Assembly: GCA_020444515.1 (NCBI GenBank)
Contig: JAHLKX010000005.1
Coordinates: 310,001-374,000 of the forward strand
Length of the DNA: 64,000 nucleotides
From: Bacteroidota bacterium
Lineage (GTDB): Bacteria; Bacteroidota; Bacteroidia; Bacteroidales; JAADJA01
Reading direction: 5' to 3'
Below the pieces are notes generated by a model. That model saw only the letters and a list, made by a program, of their open reading frames with translations, was not told the DNA's origin and made no database searches. Of the stretch, positions 16,261 through 25,373 are shown in pieces. Position 1 is the first letter of the stretch. The number at the start of each line of letters is the position of its first letter. Made by a program: the position numbers and the translations under genes.

Positions 16261-17616
16261 TTATTTGATCCAGCCACTTTGATGTAATAGGGTCCAATTT
16301 CGGGCCCAGTTATCATATAAAAAAGCACCTTTAAAATTCACATCATTAAACCAGGGGTCGGGATAAGGGGCCAGATTATCTGAAATATTTCCTGCTGGTA
16401 AAATATCATATGAATTTTCGTTGATTTCTATACCTGGATTACTCACGGTATTTTGGGCATCAGTAAAATATGCACTGAAAATTTCATTTTGCTCGTCGAT
16501 ATTGGTGCCATTTTCTGCATATACCCTAAATATTTCATCAGCTATATTATCGGCCACATCCCAAAAGATATTTTTAAGGATATTAATATTGCCGTTTTCA
16601 AACTGACTGTAACAATCATTTAACCCTGCTTTATATTCGATAAAAACGCCATTGTGTTGGGTGATCAAAATCGTATTTGCCAGGTTTAATCCTGCAAATC
16701 GATTGAGTTGAATCGTGCGGTTTGTAATGTTGTTGCCTCGTCCAATCAAGGTACAGTTGAATATAAATGGAATAGCATAGGGAGTTCCCAATTCAGGATC
16801 CACCCCCCCACTACCTTCGATAAGTAAATCTCCCTCCGCTACATCTTCTATGCCCAGCCAAAATTGTCCGTATCCGTGGTATCCAAGATCATAATCAAAC
16901 GCATCGTCTCCATTAAAAGCGGAAACAATATTCCTGCAGTTAACACTGCCACCAAAAAATTCAATACCATCATCTTTATTGGATATGACTTCTACATATT
17001 CAATGGTAGTTTTATTTCCAACGCCTCCCAGGGTAAGTCCATTGATTTCATTTTCGCTACCAATATTGGTTCCGCCATGTCGTATGGAAACATATTTCAA
17101 GATACCGGAATCATCCTCTTCATTTCCACCACCATAAATCCCTCGGGGTTCTGATATGGGGATTCCTTCAATATGGGCTTCATTGAATTCATTATTAAGC
17201 GGTGCATTACCCAGAATGATCAATCCGCCCCAAAGGCCTTTGGCAAATACCGGCACCGAGCCATCCAGATCATCTCCCTCACAGGTAAAAATGATAGGAT
17301 TAACGGAATTACCTGCTGCTATAATCCTTCCCCCACGTGCAACAATGAGTGCACTGGCATTTTCACCCTGACCGGTTTTTGCCCGGATCACAGTTCCTGG
17401 TTCAATGGTGAGTACCTGCCCATCATTTACAAAAACAAAACCATCCAGCAGATAGTTATTATCTGAAGTCCAAGTGGTCGTTCCTGTTCCGCCACCATTG
17501 TCGGTGATCACTTCTGAACCCTCATCTATTGTATAATCTCCTTTCCTTTCGCAACTGGAAATCATCAACAACATTGTAACAGCGAAGATGAAAAGATAAA
17601 TTTTAAAATATTTCAT
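16261..17616 (-). CDS. Beta-helix-repeat lipoprotein, copy 1
   Basis: About 451 residues from the ATG at 17616; an ATG at 17628 is also in frame. A lipoprotein signal ends in ISSC. The body begins with a LTIEPGTVIRAKTG...ALIVARGG region, followed by GLWGGLIILGNAP, SIRHGGTNIG, NEINGLTLGGVG and NKDDGIEFFGGSVN, a repetitive right-handed beta-helix pattern. It is clearly paralogous to the protein at 25374-26564. No catalytic site is recognised. It lies 3-15 nt downstream of the porin gene and so probably works with it at the cell surface; being inside a phosphate-uptake island suggests binding or processing of a phosphorus source, which is inference. Confidence 0.8.
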   Translation of the reverse strand: MKYFKIYLFIFAVTMLLMISSCERKGDYTIDEGSEVITDNGGGTGTTTWTSDNNYLLDGFVFVNDGQVLTIEPGTVIRAKTGQGENASALIVARGGRIIAAGNSVNPIIFTCEGDDLDGSVPVFAKGLWGGLIILGNAPLNNEFNEAHIEGIPISEPRGIYGGGNEEDDSGILKYVSIRHGGTNIGSENEINGLTLGGVGNKTTIEYVEVISNKDDGIEFFGGSVNCRNIVSAFNGDDAFDYDLGYHGYGQFWLGIEDVAEGDLLIEGSGGVDPELGTPYAIPFIFNCTLIGRGNNITNRTIQLNRFAGLNLANTILITQHNGVFIEYKAGLNDCYSQFENGNINILKNIFWDVADNIADEIFRVYAENGTNIDEQNEIFSAYFTDAQNTVSNPGIEINENSYDILPAGNISDNLAPYPDPWFNDVNFKGAFLYDNWARNWTLLHQSGWIK

Positions 17617-17631
17617 GACAATTAACATAAC

Positions 17632-18651
17632 TTAGAATGAAACTTCAACATTCAGGAAAATATACTGCTCATTGGCAATGTTTTCTGCATACGGAAACCA
17701 ATCCTGATAGTCAATTGCCAGTTTAACCTCCTTGATAGGGCTGAATTCAATTCCTGCAATGATCTTGCTTCCATCTTCAGTCAGATTCCAGGGGATATCT
17801 TCCGGTTGGGCAATATTTGAAGAAACTTTGTCGTATCTGCTAAATAGCTGCCATTTGTCAAATATGTAATATGAAACATATCCGGAGTATCCGTTTCTGT
17901 TTTGATCAGCTACATAGTTATCGTTGATGATATAGTGATATTCAATTCCAGCGATCAGTTTATGATCCAGGTTATAACCAATAAATGCGGAGGTGGTATT
18001 CATCCGATTTCCTTTTTCGGAGACATTGTAATACAATCTTGTAATAAAATTATATCCTGGGAGGATCGTCACACCAAAAGCTGTTTTAAACGTATTATCG
18101 CCCTGCAGTCTGGTGTATCCTTCGCCGTTACTGAGCGTAAAATCAACCGACAGCCAGTTGGTCCATTCATAGACCGCCATCCAGCCCAGGTCAGCAGAAA
18201 ATCCAAACCGGTAGGCATCTGCAAACGACTTCTCAATATACCGGTGTGCCCAATATTTCTCCTGGATCTTAAAATGAGTCAAATCTATGATACCAAAATA
18301 AGTTGAGAAATTATTATGGGTGTACTTCAGGTAGGCATTTTTGAAATAGGCGTACCGCCTGATCAGTGAAAATTCCGACAGGTCTTCGGGGCTTCCGATA
18401 TCAAGTTTGATATTGGCAGAAAAGTGATCACTGAGGTCGTGCTGGTAACCAAAGTAAGCCCTTCTGATTTCAAATGCAGATTCATTATCTCCACGGTTCA
18501 ATTCTGTGTAGAAATTACTGTAAATTTTCCCGTATACTTCACCCTTCTTTTTGGGGTTTTGTACCTCCTGCCCTTCCAGTATTGTCGAAAAGCTAAGGAT
18601 CCAAAACAAACAAAAACCCAAAATACGAGATATCATTTCTGTGATGTACAT
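17632..18651 (-). CDS. Outer-membrane porin, phosphate-selective O/P type
   Basis: A 339-residue protein with an N-terminal signal peptide (cleavage expected near LEGQ) and alternating beta-strand segments ending in a C-terminal aromatic residue (VEVSF), as in 16-stranded porins. Segments such as FEIRRAYFGYQHDLSDHFSANIKLDIG and the closing FSPIKEVKLAIDYQDW resemble phosphate-selective porin O/P proteins. It would let phosphate or short phosphate-containing molecules through the outer membrane. It is divergent from the second pit gene, shares the repeat-rich gap with it, and is followed directly by a beta-helix lipoprotein. The exact start could be the Met at 18636. Confidence 0.78.
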   Translation of the reverse strand: MYITEMISRILGFCLFWILSFSTILEGQEVQNPKKKGEVYGKIYSNFYTELNRGDNESAFEIRRAYFGYQHDLSDHFSANIKLDIGSPEDLSEFSLIRRYAYFKNAYLKYTHNNFSTYFGIIDLTHFKIQEKYWAHRYIEKSFADAYRFGFSADLGWMAVYEWTNWLSVDFTLSNGEGYTRLQGDNTFKTAFGVTILPGYNFITRLYYNVSEKGNRMNTTSAFIGYNLDHKLIAGIEYHYIINDNYVADQNRNGYSGYVSYYIFDKWQLFSRYDKVSSNIAQPEDIPWNLTEDGSKIIAGIEFSPIKEVKLAIDYQDWFPYAENIANEQYIFLNVEVSF

Positions 18652-18724
18652 AATGTATAATTTGGATTGGCTGTAAAAATAGAATAGTCATTCTACCTGA
18701 TATTAAATAAATTACGATTTTTTA

Positions 18725-18779
18725 TTAACATTAATTTAACCTCATATTAACTTTAACTTAAATAGATTCACTATTTTCG
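18725..18779 (+). promoter_or_regulatory. Four-unit Pho-box-like array upstream of pit gene 2
   Basis: TTAAC, TTAAC, TTAAC and TTAAA start at 18725, 18736, 18747 and 18758, each exactly 11 nt apart. A -7-like TAttTTCG (one mismatch) starts 14 nt after the last unit. Because TTAA is its own complement, the array also reads with 11-nt spacing toward the divergent porin gene. The 11-nt spacing is the binding period of PhoB/PhoP-type regulators. Confidence 0.7.
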
Positions 18780-18839
18780 TAACATTCTTATAGCTAATAT
18801 TGCATCTGTTATAAAACAAGATGTTATTACTTATATTGA

Positions 18840-21122
18840 ATGGAAACAATTTACCTTGTCCTGGTCATCGTACTTTTTGCACTGGCAATTTCCGACCTTG
18901 TAGTTGGTGTTAGTAACGATGCTGTTAATTTCCTGAATTCAGCCATTGGTTCCAAAGTAGCCCCCCTGAAAGTCATCATGTTCATCGCCGCCATCGGTAT
19001 CGTTGTCGGTGCCACATTTTCAAGTGGTATGATGGAAGTAGCACGAAAGGGGATCTTTCATCCGCAGAATTTTTATTTTGCAGAGATCATGATCATATTT
19101 CTGGCGGTGATGATCACCGATGTGATCCTGTTGGATGCATTCAATACCTTTGGAATGCCAACGTCGACTACCGTTTCCATTGTTTTTGAACTTTTAGGTG
19201 CTTCGGTAGCCATAGCCATGATAAAAATCTACACCGATCCCAGTGCTATGTTGATAAGTGATTATATCAACTCTGCAAAAGCACTGGCCATAATTTCCGG
19301 AATATTGCTTTCGGTTGTCATAGCCTTTACAGTCGGAGCTATCGTTCAGTATATTGCCCGGCTGCTGTTTTCATTTAATTATAAAAGGAATCTCAAATTT
19401 TTCGGTGCCATTTGGGGCGGGATTGCCATTACAGCCATCACCTACTTTATCCTGATCAAAGGTGCCAAAGGAGCCTCTTTCATGTCCGAAACCACAGTGG
19501 ATTTTATAAAGGGTAATTCTTTTATGATCATGGTGGTGAGTTTTATAGCATGGACCGTGATACTTCAGCTTTTTGCATGGTTTACGCGGTTCAATATTTT
19601 AAAGTTTATTGTACTGGTGGGAACTTTTGCCCTGGCCATGGCCTTTGCCGGGAATGACCTGGTGAATTTTATCGGGGTACCCCTGGCAGGATATGAATCG
19701 TTTAATTCATTTATGGCCAGTCCGGGGGCTGAGCCGAATGTTTTCCTGATGAGCAGCCTCACTGAAAAAGTTAAAACACCCACATTCTTTTTGCTGATTG
19801 CTGGATTGATCATGGTTGTGACACTCTGGACCAGTAAAAAGGCCAGATCCGTTACCAAAACAGAGATCAACCTGGCCAGGCAGGATGTAGGTTATGAGCG
19901 TTTTGGTTCATCCATGTTTGCCCGGAGCTTGGTACGGCGGGTCGACAACATTGCCATGGGATTTAAAAAGATATTACCAGAATCAATGCTTCAGAAAATT
20001 GAAAAGCAGTTTGACCAGACCGAGTATAAGAAGCAGCAACAAAAAATGGGTAAAGAAGCCCCTTATTTTGATTTGATCCGGGCTTCCGTCAACCTGGTGG
20101 TCGCCAGCATCCTCATTTCATTTGCCACCTCTATGAAACTTCCTCTTTCCACTACTTATGTGACATTTATGGTGGCAATGGGTACTTCTCTCAGTGATAA
20201 AGCCTGGGGACGCGAAAGTGCAGTATACCGGATCACGGGTGTGTTTTCGGTGATTGGGGGATGGTTCTTTACGGCCTTCAGTGCTTTTACAGCTGCTTTT
20301 ATCATTGCTGCTGTTATCAAATTAGGTGGATTTATTGCGATATTTGTCTTTATCGCGCTGGCCATCTTCTTTATTTACCGGACCCACATCATCCATAAGA
20401 GGCGTTATGCTGATTCCGAAGCTAAGGAAATGGCTGTTGTTACTTCACTCACCAATACAGGCATTACTGAAAGTTGTTTGCTAAATGTGCAACAAGTCCT
20501 GAATAAAACTTCTGAAATTTTTGCCGGAACCATTGAAGGATTATCCAATGATGATCTGAAGAAATTGCGAAAAATCTTCCGGGATGTCAATAATCTGAAT
20601 GATAAGACCAAAGATTTAAAAGACAACCTGAACCTCACCATCAGTCATCTTGAAGAAACCTCACTTGAAGGCGGATATCATTATGTTCAGGTGATGGACT
20701 ATATGCGCGAGATGTCGCACAGTATAACCTATTTGAGTAAACCCTGTCTTGATCACGTGGATAATCACCATAAAGGACTATTGGCAGTGCAGGAAGAGGA
20801 ATTATTTGATCTGGCAAGAATGCTCAGGGATTTTGTCCGGCTGGTCAATGAAATTACCAAAAAAATGGAATATGAGCGGATGCCTGAAATAATAGATAAT
20901 CAGCAAAAGATTCTGAAATTTATTGATACCTCCAGAAAAAAGCAGGTCAAGCGGATCAAGTTAAAGGAAGCGGGAACCCGAAACAGTATGCTTTTCCTTG
21001 GTATCCTCACGGAAAGTAAAAATTTGATGTTGCAGATGGTCAATCTTATCAAATCGCATCGTGATTTTAATGATGCAATGGTACAGAGTGTTGAAAAAAA
21101 GGTAAAAGAAACCACACTATAA
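18840..21122 (+). CDS. Inorganic phosphate transporter (Pit/PiT family) with PhoU-like C-terminal domain, copy 2
   Basis: A 760-residue paralog of the transporter at 13980-16256, with the same layout: SDLVVGVSNDAVNFLNS at the start, GNDLVNFIGVPLAGYES near residue 270, a second membrane block, and a helical PhoU-like tail from about residue 525 (DDLKKLRKIFRDVNNL, DNLNLTISHLEE). Identity with copy 1 is high throughout the membrane part and lower in the tail, so the cytoplasmic part has diverged more. The upstream four-unit repeat array suggests this copy is the one most strongly tied to phosphate starvation, while copy 1 has only two good units. Confidence 0.9.
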   Translation: METIYLVLVIVLFALAISDLVVGVSNDAVNFLNSAIGSKVAPLKVIMFIAAIGIVVGATFSSGMMEVARKGIFHPQNFYFAEIMIIFLAVMITDVILLDAFNTFGMPTSTTVSIVFELLGASVAIAMIKIYTDPSAMLISDYINSAKALAIISGILLSVVIAFTVGAIVQYIARLLFSFNYKRNLKFFGAIWGGIAITAITYFILIKGAKGASFMSETTVDFIKGNSFMIMVVSFIAWTVILQLFAWFTRFNILKFIVLVGTFALAMAFAGNDLVNFIGVPLAGYESFNSFMASPGAEPNVFLMSSLTEKVKTPTFFLLIAGLIMVVTLWTSKKARSVTKTEINLARQDVGYERFGSSMFARSLVRRVDNIAMGFKKILPESMLQKIEKQFDQTEYKKQQQKMGKEAPYFDLIRASVNLVVASILISFATSMKLPLSTTYVTFMVAMGTSLSDKAWGRESAVYRITGVFSVIGGWFFTAFSAFTAAFIIAAVIKLGGFIAIFVFIALAIFFIYRTHIIHKRRYADSEAKEMAVVTSLTNTGITESCLLNVQQVLNKTSEIFAGTIEGLSNDDLKKLRKIFRDVNNLNDKTKDLKDNLNLTISHLEETSLEGGYHYVQVMDYMREMSHSITYLSKPCLDHVDNHHKGLLAVQEEELFDLARMLRDFVRLVNEITKKMEYERMPEIIDNQQKILKFIDTSRKKQVKRIKLKEAGTRNSMLFLGILTESKNLMLQMVNLIKSHRDFNDAMVQSVEKKVKETTL

Positions 21123-21145
21123 ACTTAACTTTCCTCCCCTTGGAC

Positions 21146-21201
21146 TTAATGATTATTTAACATTGGGTTAAATTTCAGTTAATACTGTACATCTATTTTT
21201 G
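21146..21201 (+). promoter_or_regulatory. Four-unit Pho-box-like array and promoter for the CarboxypepD_reg gene
   Basis: TTAAT, TTAAC, TTAAA and TTAAT start at 21146, 21157, 21168 and 21179, all spaced 11 nt. An exact -7 element TAttTTTG sits at 21194-21201, 15 nt after the last unit start. This is the cleanest example of the array plus promoter. Confidence 0.75.
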
Positions 21202-21221
21202 TAGCCTAAAACATTTATAAA

Positions 21222-21575
21222 ATGAAAAAAGCAATCTTGTCATTTGTATTTCTGACCTTCCTTGGATTCGTTTACGCTGAAAATGAAGGCACAAAATCTG
21301 CTGAAACGCCCAAAGAGCCTGTGGCAATGGTAACCCTGACGGGTTCTGTTGTGGATTTTACATCAGGCGAAGCACTTACCGGTGTTGAAGTTAAAATTGA
21401 AGGTACAGATGTAACGACATATACTGATTTTGATGGTCATTTCGAGATTGAGGTAAAACCCGGTAAATATAACCTGATCGCCTCATACATTTCTTACAAA
21501 AACAGCCTCGTTGAAAATTTTGAGGTTGATCAGAAAAAAGAGAATCTCGATATCAAATTACAGGAGGAGAAATAA
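21222..21575 (+). CDS. Secreted free-standing CarboxypepD_reg-like domain protein
   Basis: A 117-residue protein with a signal peptide (cleavage near VYA) followed by one carboxypeptidase-regulatory-like domain: VTLTGSVVDFTSGEALTGVEV, then TYTDFDGHFEIEVKPGKYNLIASYISY. The same domain forms the N-terminus of the island's TonB receptor (22386-25277), where it precedes the plug. Here it stands alone with no receptor attached. It has the strongest repeat array and promoter in the island and its own terminator, so it should be highly and specifically expressed. Its function is unknown; a periplasmic partner of the receptor is one possibility. Confidence 0.85.
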   Translation: MKKAILSFVFLTFLGFVYAENEGTKSAETPKEPVAMVTLTGSVVDFTSGEALTGVEVKIEGTDVTTYTDFDGHFEIEVKPGKYNLIASYISYKNSLVENFEVDQKKENLDIKLQEEK

Positions 21576-21600
21576 TTAAATTTCTCAACGATAACACACG

Positions 21601-21625
21601 AGGCGCTCTTTAGAGCGCCTTTTTT
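21601..21625 (+). terminator. Terminator after the CarboxypepD_reg gene
   Basis: GGCGCTC and GAGCGCC form a perfect 7-bp stem with a TTTA loop, followed by six T residues. Confidence 0.9.
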
Positions 21626-21741
21626 ATTTCAAATCATTCCTTATGTTAAGGGAGCAAAAAGATTTTATGGCTGTTCTCTTAGAGATTTGAAAAGCGTTGA
21701 AACAATTGATTCCAACAGTTAGTAAATCAAAAAAGCGTTTA

Positions 21742-21768
21742 TAAAAAAACCCCGGCTTTATGCCGGGG
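21742..21768 (-). terminator. Terminator for the MORN-repeat gene (minus strand)
   Basis: CCCCGGC and GCCGGGG pair around TTTAT. On the minus strand the stem runs into a T tract (A residues at 21743-21749 on the plus strand), just after the MORN gene stop. The 116 nt between this and the plus-strand terminator hold nothing recognisable. Confidence 0.85.
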
Positions 21769-21789
21769 CCTTCCGTTGGAAATCAAGTA

Positions 21790-22254
21790 TTAATATTTTC
21801 TTTCACTTTTAAGGTTCCCCTCCTGATCGAACATTTTCCAAACACCGGTTTTTTCTCCGTCCTTATAATGCATTTCATAGAGTAGATTTCCTTCATCATC
21901 CCATATAAACCAGTCACCGTCTTTTTTATCATCTTTATACCTGGCTTCTGCCACTTTAATGCCTTCCATGTTCCAATTGATCCATAAACCATCTTTTTTG
22001 CCTTCATTATAGGATCTTTGTTCATGCTTGTTTCCGTTCTCAAAATAGGTGATTACTTCTCCATCCTCAAGTCCATTTTTTATATTTAGTTTCATCTTCG
22101 GATTGCCATTCTCATAGTATTCGGTATGCGTACCTGTGTACAGCATATCTTTTTTATAAAAATGGCCGTCTTTCAACACCACCTCCTGGGCAATCAGGTT
22201 ACCGCTAATCAGGAAGAGCATAAGGGTGACAACCATCGTGATATTTTTTTTCAT
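21790..22254 (-). CDS. Secreted MORN-variant repeat protein (YwqK-like)
   Basis: A 154-residue protein with a signal peptide (cleavage near LIAQ). The remainder is about five repeats with the pattern YxxGxKxGxWxxWxxxG, for example EGKKDGLWINWNMEG and DGEKTGVWKMFDQEG, typical of MORN_2/YwqK proteins. These form antiparallel beta hairpins; some relatives are called antitoxins of YwqJ-type toxins, but nothing here supports a toxin partner. It is the first minus-strand gene after the TonB receptor, with its own promoter and terminator. Role unknown. Confidence 0.82.
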   Translation of the reverse strand: MKKNITMVVTLMLFLISGNLIAQEVVLKDGHFYKKDMLYTGTHTEYYENGNPKMKLNIKNGLEDGEVITYFENGNKHEQRSYNEGKKDGLWINWNMEGIKVAEARYKDDKKDGDWFIWDDEGNLLYEMHYKDGEKTGVWKMFDQEGNLKSERKY

Positions 22255-22277
22255 CTTTATCCTTTAATTAGTTATTA

Positions 22278-22285
22278 CAAATTTA
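22278..22285 (-). promoter_or_regulatory. -7 element (TAaaTTTG) for the MORN-repeat gene
   Basis: Exact match on the minus strand, with transcription expected about 17 nt before the ATG at 22254. No 11-nt repeat array precedes it, so it is probably not under the same control as the rest of the island. Confidence 0.6.
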
Positions 22286-22385
22286 AAGTTTAATTTGTTT
22301 CAATATTTCAATAAAGTACAAACCTGCAGATTTTGATCGATAGCAAAACTGACTTTGATTGAGATATTTATATCCCGCAAACCCA

Positions 22386-25277
22386 TTAAAAAATAGCGTA
22401 ACTGAACCTGATCTTGAATTCAATTCCCGGATCAAGCCGCTCGAAATACTGGCTATTGGCGCCATAGGATTTAAAAATCGCCTCTTTTTGATCGTTCAGG
22501 ATGTTTTCTATTTTTACTCCAATCTTAATGCGATCGTCTTTTCCCAGTTTTTTATTGGCATTAAAATTCAGGCTGTGGAAAGGTTCGGCATATATATCCG
22601 GCCGGTCAACAATACCGACAAACTGGAGTGTTTGTCCCTGTACATTGTAAAATATTCCGGCTTCAAGACCATTCCAGAATCCTTTTTCACCACCATCATA
22701 CGAAAGGCCCCCATTGATGAGATAGGGCGCCTGTCCTGCCATGTCCCGGTATTCATCAATGGTTTGTCCGGTACGGGCATTTTCAATCCTTGAATTATAT
22801 TCGGTCGGACTCAGTTTAATTCGTGATTCAGTGAGGGTAAAATTGAACAATACATTCAGGTTCCGGAAAGCATTTGTAAAGGAACCAAGGTTAAACCTGA
22901 ATTCCGTTTCTGCACCGAAAACTTCACCATCTCCAACATTCCGGGGTTGGAAGGAGCCGGTTTGCGTGGCATACTGGACGATCTCAATAGGGTTGAGGAA
23001 CTGTTTATAAAACCCACTGATGGAAAGCATTTGACCATTGGTTCCGAACCATTCCCATCGCAGATCAAAATTGTGGATGTCGGTGCTGGTCAGGTTACCA
23101 TCCCAGTATTCAATACCGGATGCATCGTCGGCATCGCGAAACAGGCCACCTACAAAAGTACGACCGGTAATGGGATCATAAATCTCAGCATAAGACAGTT
23201 CCTTAAACGATGGACGGGCAATGGTTTTGGTGTAAGAAAGCCGGAGGTTTTGACTTTCGGATAAACTGTAAATAAAATTTACCGATGGGAAGATTCCCAG
23301 ATCATCCAGTACAATATCATTATCCAGAACCCTTGTCCGCAACTGATCGGTGCCGGTATATCGTTGTGTGTAATTTTCAAGTCGTACACCTATAATGGCT
23401 TTTAATCTTTCAAGCAGACCCAATGTTGCCGAAACATAGCCCGCAGCATTGTTGGTGTTAGCATTGAACTGATTGGGATTTGTTGGGATGAAACGGGCTT
23501 CATAGGTTGTGCCGCGATTTACATTGCCTTCATAGGGCCAAAGGTTTTCTGGATAGAAAAGTTCATCCGGATTCCCTGTCAATGGAATATTCCGGATATT
23601 AAGGGCATAACTTCGGATGATAAAGTCACGCTCCTTAAAGGTGTAAGCACCCCCGAAGTGGAGTTTGGATTTACGACCTAAAAATTCAAAATCGCGTGAA
23701 ATATTTAGAATTCCAGCCAGGTCTATTTCATCCAGTTCGCGCCAGATCCGTTCCGGAAATCCTACTTCTGTTCCGATTGCCCAGTCACCATCCCGATCTT
23801 CATACCGTGTAAACCGAACATCCGGATCTTCCATCATCGCCAGTGTCGGCGATAGTTTCCATTCCAGATGCCAGCGTGCATGGCTGAAATTGTGTTCACC
23901 GGCGATCAGCAGATTGGTCAGGGATCGCTGGCTGTAATCCAGGTTATGTTGCAAGGCATTGAAGATGGATCCCTGGTCGGATCCCCTGAAATCAAATATA
24001 CCGGCTTTCGATTCTCCATTTTGCAAATGCATCAGGTTGATGCGGTATTTCGATTTTTTTGTTTTGATGGCAAATCCTGCCAGTCCGCTTAACAGTACAT
24101 TGCTAACCCCATAATTTCCGATCTGGAATTCACGAACTTCCATATCATAGTCATTGGGATCGGCAGAAAGGCCATATCGACCGAATTCAGCATCTTCATA
24201 GAATTCGGTTTCATTTTTATAGGAAATACTAACATTGTAACCCAGCGTAACCTTTTCCCGTGGGATCTGGTTTCCAAAACTCGCTCCCATGTCAAAATCC
24301 ATAAAACTACTTTGTTTATAAGCCGCCATGGTTGGATTGAAACGTCCCAGGATGTCCTGGTACCGTTGACCTTTTTCGCCATCAGGGTTGCCCACTACCT
24401 CAGAAAAGAAGGGGATATTGCTGGTGGCCGGGATATCGCGCGTGCCATCATCGAAACCCAGAAAATCGGTTTGTCCCCCATCATAGGTCAGGTAATCTGC
24501 ATTGAAATGCATGGCAGGATTATAAGAAACAGAGAGGGAAATATTTCCTGTTTTTTCATCTGGAAAATCCCTGGTTTCAATATTGATTACCCCTCCCGTA
24601 AAATCTGCTGGAAGGTCGGCACTGAATGATTTATGAACGATGATATTGTCGATGACGTTGGTGGGGAAAAGATCCATTTGTAAGGTATTGCGGTCGGGAT
24701 CTAGCCCGGGGATATCAACTCCGTTCAGGATTGTTTTGGTGTACCGGTCGCCCAGGCCCCGCACATAAACATACTTGCCCCCTTCAACAGATACACCGGT
24801 TACCCTTTTCATGGATGCAGCCGCATCGGAATCACCAATTTTGCGAAATCCGGAAGCAGAAATTCCATCAATCACATTGGCTGATTTTTGTTTAATAGTC
24901 ATGAGGGCATTTTCAGTATTTCTTACGGCTTTGGCCGTTACTGTAACTTCGGTCAGTTCAATGGAAGCCTCTTCAAGACCCACATCGGCCAAAACATTGG
25001 TTTCTCCTGATTGGACCACAATTCCCTGGATGTTGAGTGTTTCATAGGAAATGAAAGAGATCCGGAGATTATAGGTCCCTGCTGCAATCGGAATATTGAA
25101 TTTTCCATCCAGGTCGGTAATGGTACCGGTGGTGGAACCATCAACCAGAACCGTAACACCCGGAAGATATTCACCGGTAGTGGCATCGAAAACCGTTCCC
25201 CTGATAAATCCATTTTGGGCGAAGGATGCGTATCCTGTGAACATTAACAACAGGATGATGAACATTTTTAATCGCAT
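22386..25277 (-). CDS. TonB-dependent outer-membrane receptor with N-terminal CarboxypepD_reg domain
   Basis: A 963-residue receptor. A signal peptide is followed by a CarboxypepD_reg domain at about residues 22-110 (RGTVFDATTGEYLPGVTVLVDG), then a plug domain with VRGLGDRYTKTILNGVDIPG and GGVINIETRDFP. A 22-strand barrel fills the rest, ending in IRFSYAIF. No SusD partner is adjacent; instead the beta-helix lipoprotein gene is 96 nt upstream on the same strand and may take that role. It should import a large or scarce ligand across the outer membrane with TonB energy. The island context points to a phosphorus compound, which is inferred. Confidence 0.9.
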   Translation of the reverse strand: MRLKMFIILLLMFTGYASFAQNGFIRGTVFDATTGEYLPGVTVLVDGSTTGTITDLDGKFNIPIAAGTYNLRISFISYETLNIQGIVVQSGETNVLADVGLEEASIELTEVTVTAKAVRNTENALMTIKQKSANVIDGISASGFRKIGDSDAAASMKRVTGVSVEGGKYVYVRGLGDRYTKTILNGVDIPGLDPDRNTLQMDLFPTNVIDNIIVHKSFSADLPADFTGGVINIETRDFPDEKTGNISLSVSYNPAMHFNADYLTYDGGQTDFLGFDDGTRDIPATSNIPFFSEVVGNPDGEKGQRYQDILGRFNPTMAAYKQSSFMDFDMGASFGNQIPREKVTLGYNVSISYKNETEFYEDAEFGRYGLSADPNDYDMEVREFQIGNYGVSNVLLSGLAGFAIKTKKSKYRINLMHLQNGESKAGIFDFRGSDQGSIFNALQHNLDYSQRSLTNLLIAGEHNFSHARWHLEWKLSPTLAMMEDPDVRFTRYEDRDGDWAIGTEVGFPERIWRELDEIDLAGILNISRDFEFLGRKSKLHFGGAYTFKERDFIIRSYALNIRNIPLTGNPDELFYPENLWPYEGNVNRGTTYEARFIPTNPNQFNANTNNAAGYVSATLGLLERLKAIIGVRLENYTQRYTGTDQLRTRVLDNDIVLDDLGIFPSVNFIYSLSESQNLRLSYTKTIARPSFKELSYAEIYDPITGRTFVGGLFRDADDASGIEYWDGNLTSTDIHNFDLRWEWFGTNGQMLSISGFYKQFLNPIEIVQYATQTGSFQPRNVGDGEVFGAETEFRFNLGSFTNAFRNLNVLFNFTLTESRIKLSPTEYNSRIENARTGQTIDEYRDMAGQAPYLINGGLSYDGGEKGFWNGLEAGIFYNVQGQTLQFVGIVDRPDIYAEPFHSLNFNANKKLGKDDRIKIGVKIENILNDQKEAIFKSYGANSQYFERLDPGIEFKIRFSYAIF

Positions 25278-25308
25278 ATCTCGGAATTAATATCTGTGTT
25301 TTTTTAAA

Positions 25309-25348
25309 CATTGAAACACGCAAGTTTTATAACCTGCGTGTTTCAATG
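25309..25348 (-). other. Long intercistronic hairpin between lipoprotein and TonB receptor genes
   Basis: The 14-nt arms CATTGAAACACGCA (25309-25322) and its complement (25335-25348) pair perfectly around a 12-nt loop. It lies 26 nt after the lipoprotein stop. There is no clean T run on the minus strand, so partial termination or mRNA protection between the two genes is more likely than full termination. Confidence 0.65.
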
Positions 25349-25373
25349 GAATATTCATATAGAAATTTCTTTT

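Noticed and set aside
21790-22254. Antitoxin of a toxin-antitoxin pair (YwqK label)
   Set aside because: The protein is secreted and has no neighbouring toxin gene; MORN-variant repeats alone do not support an antitoxin role.
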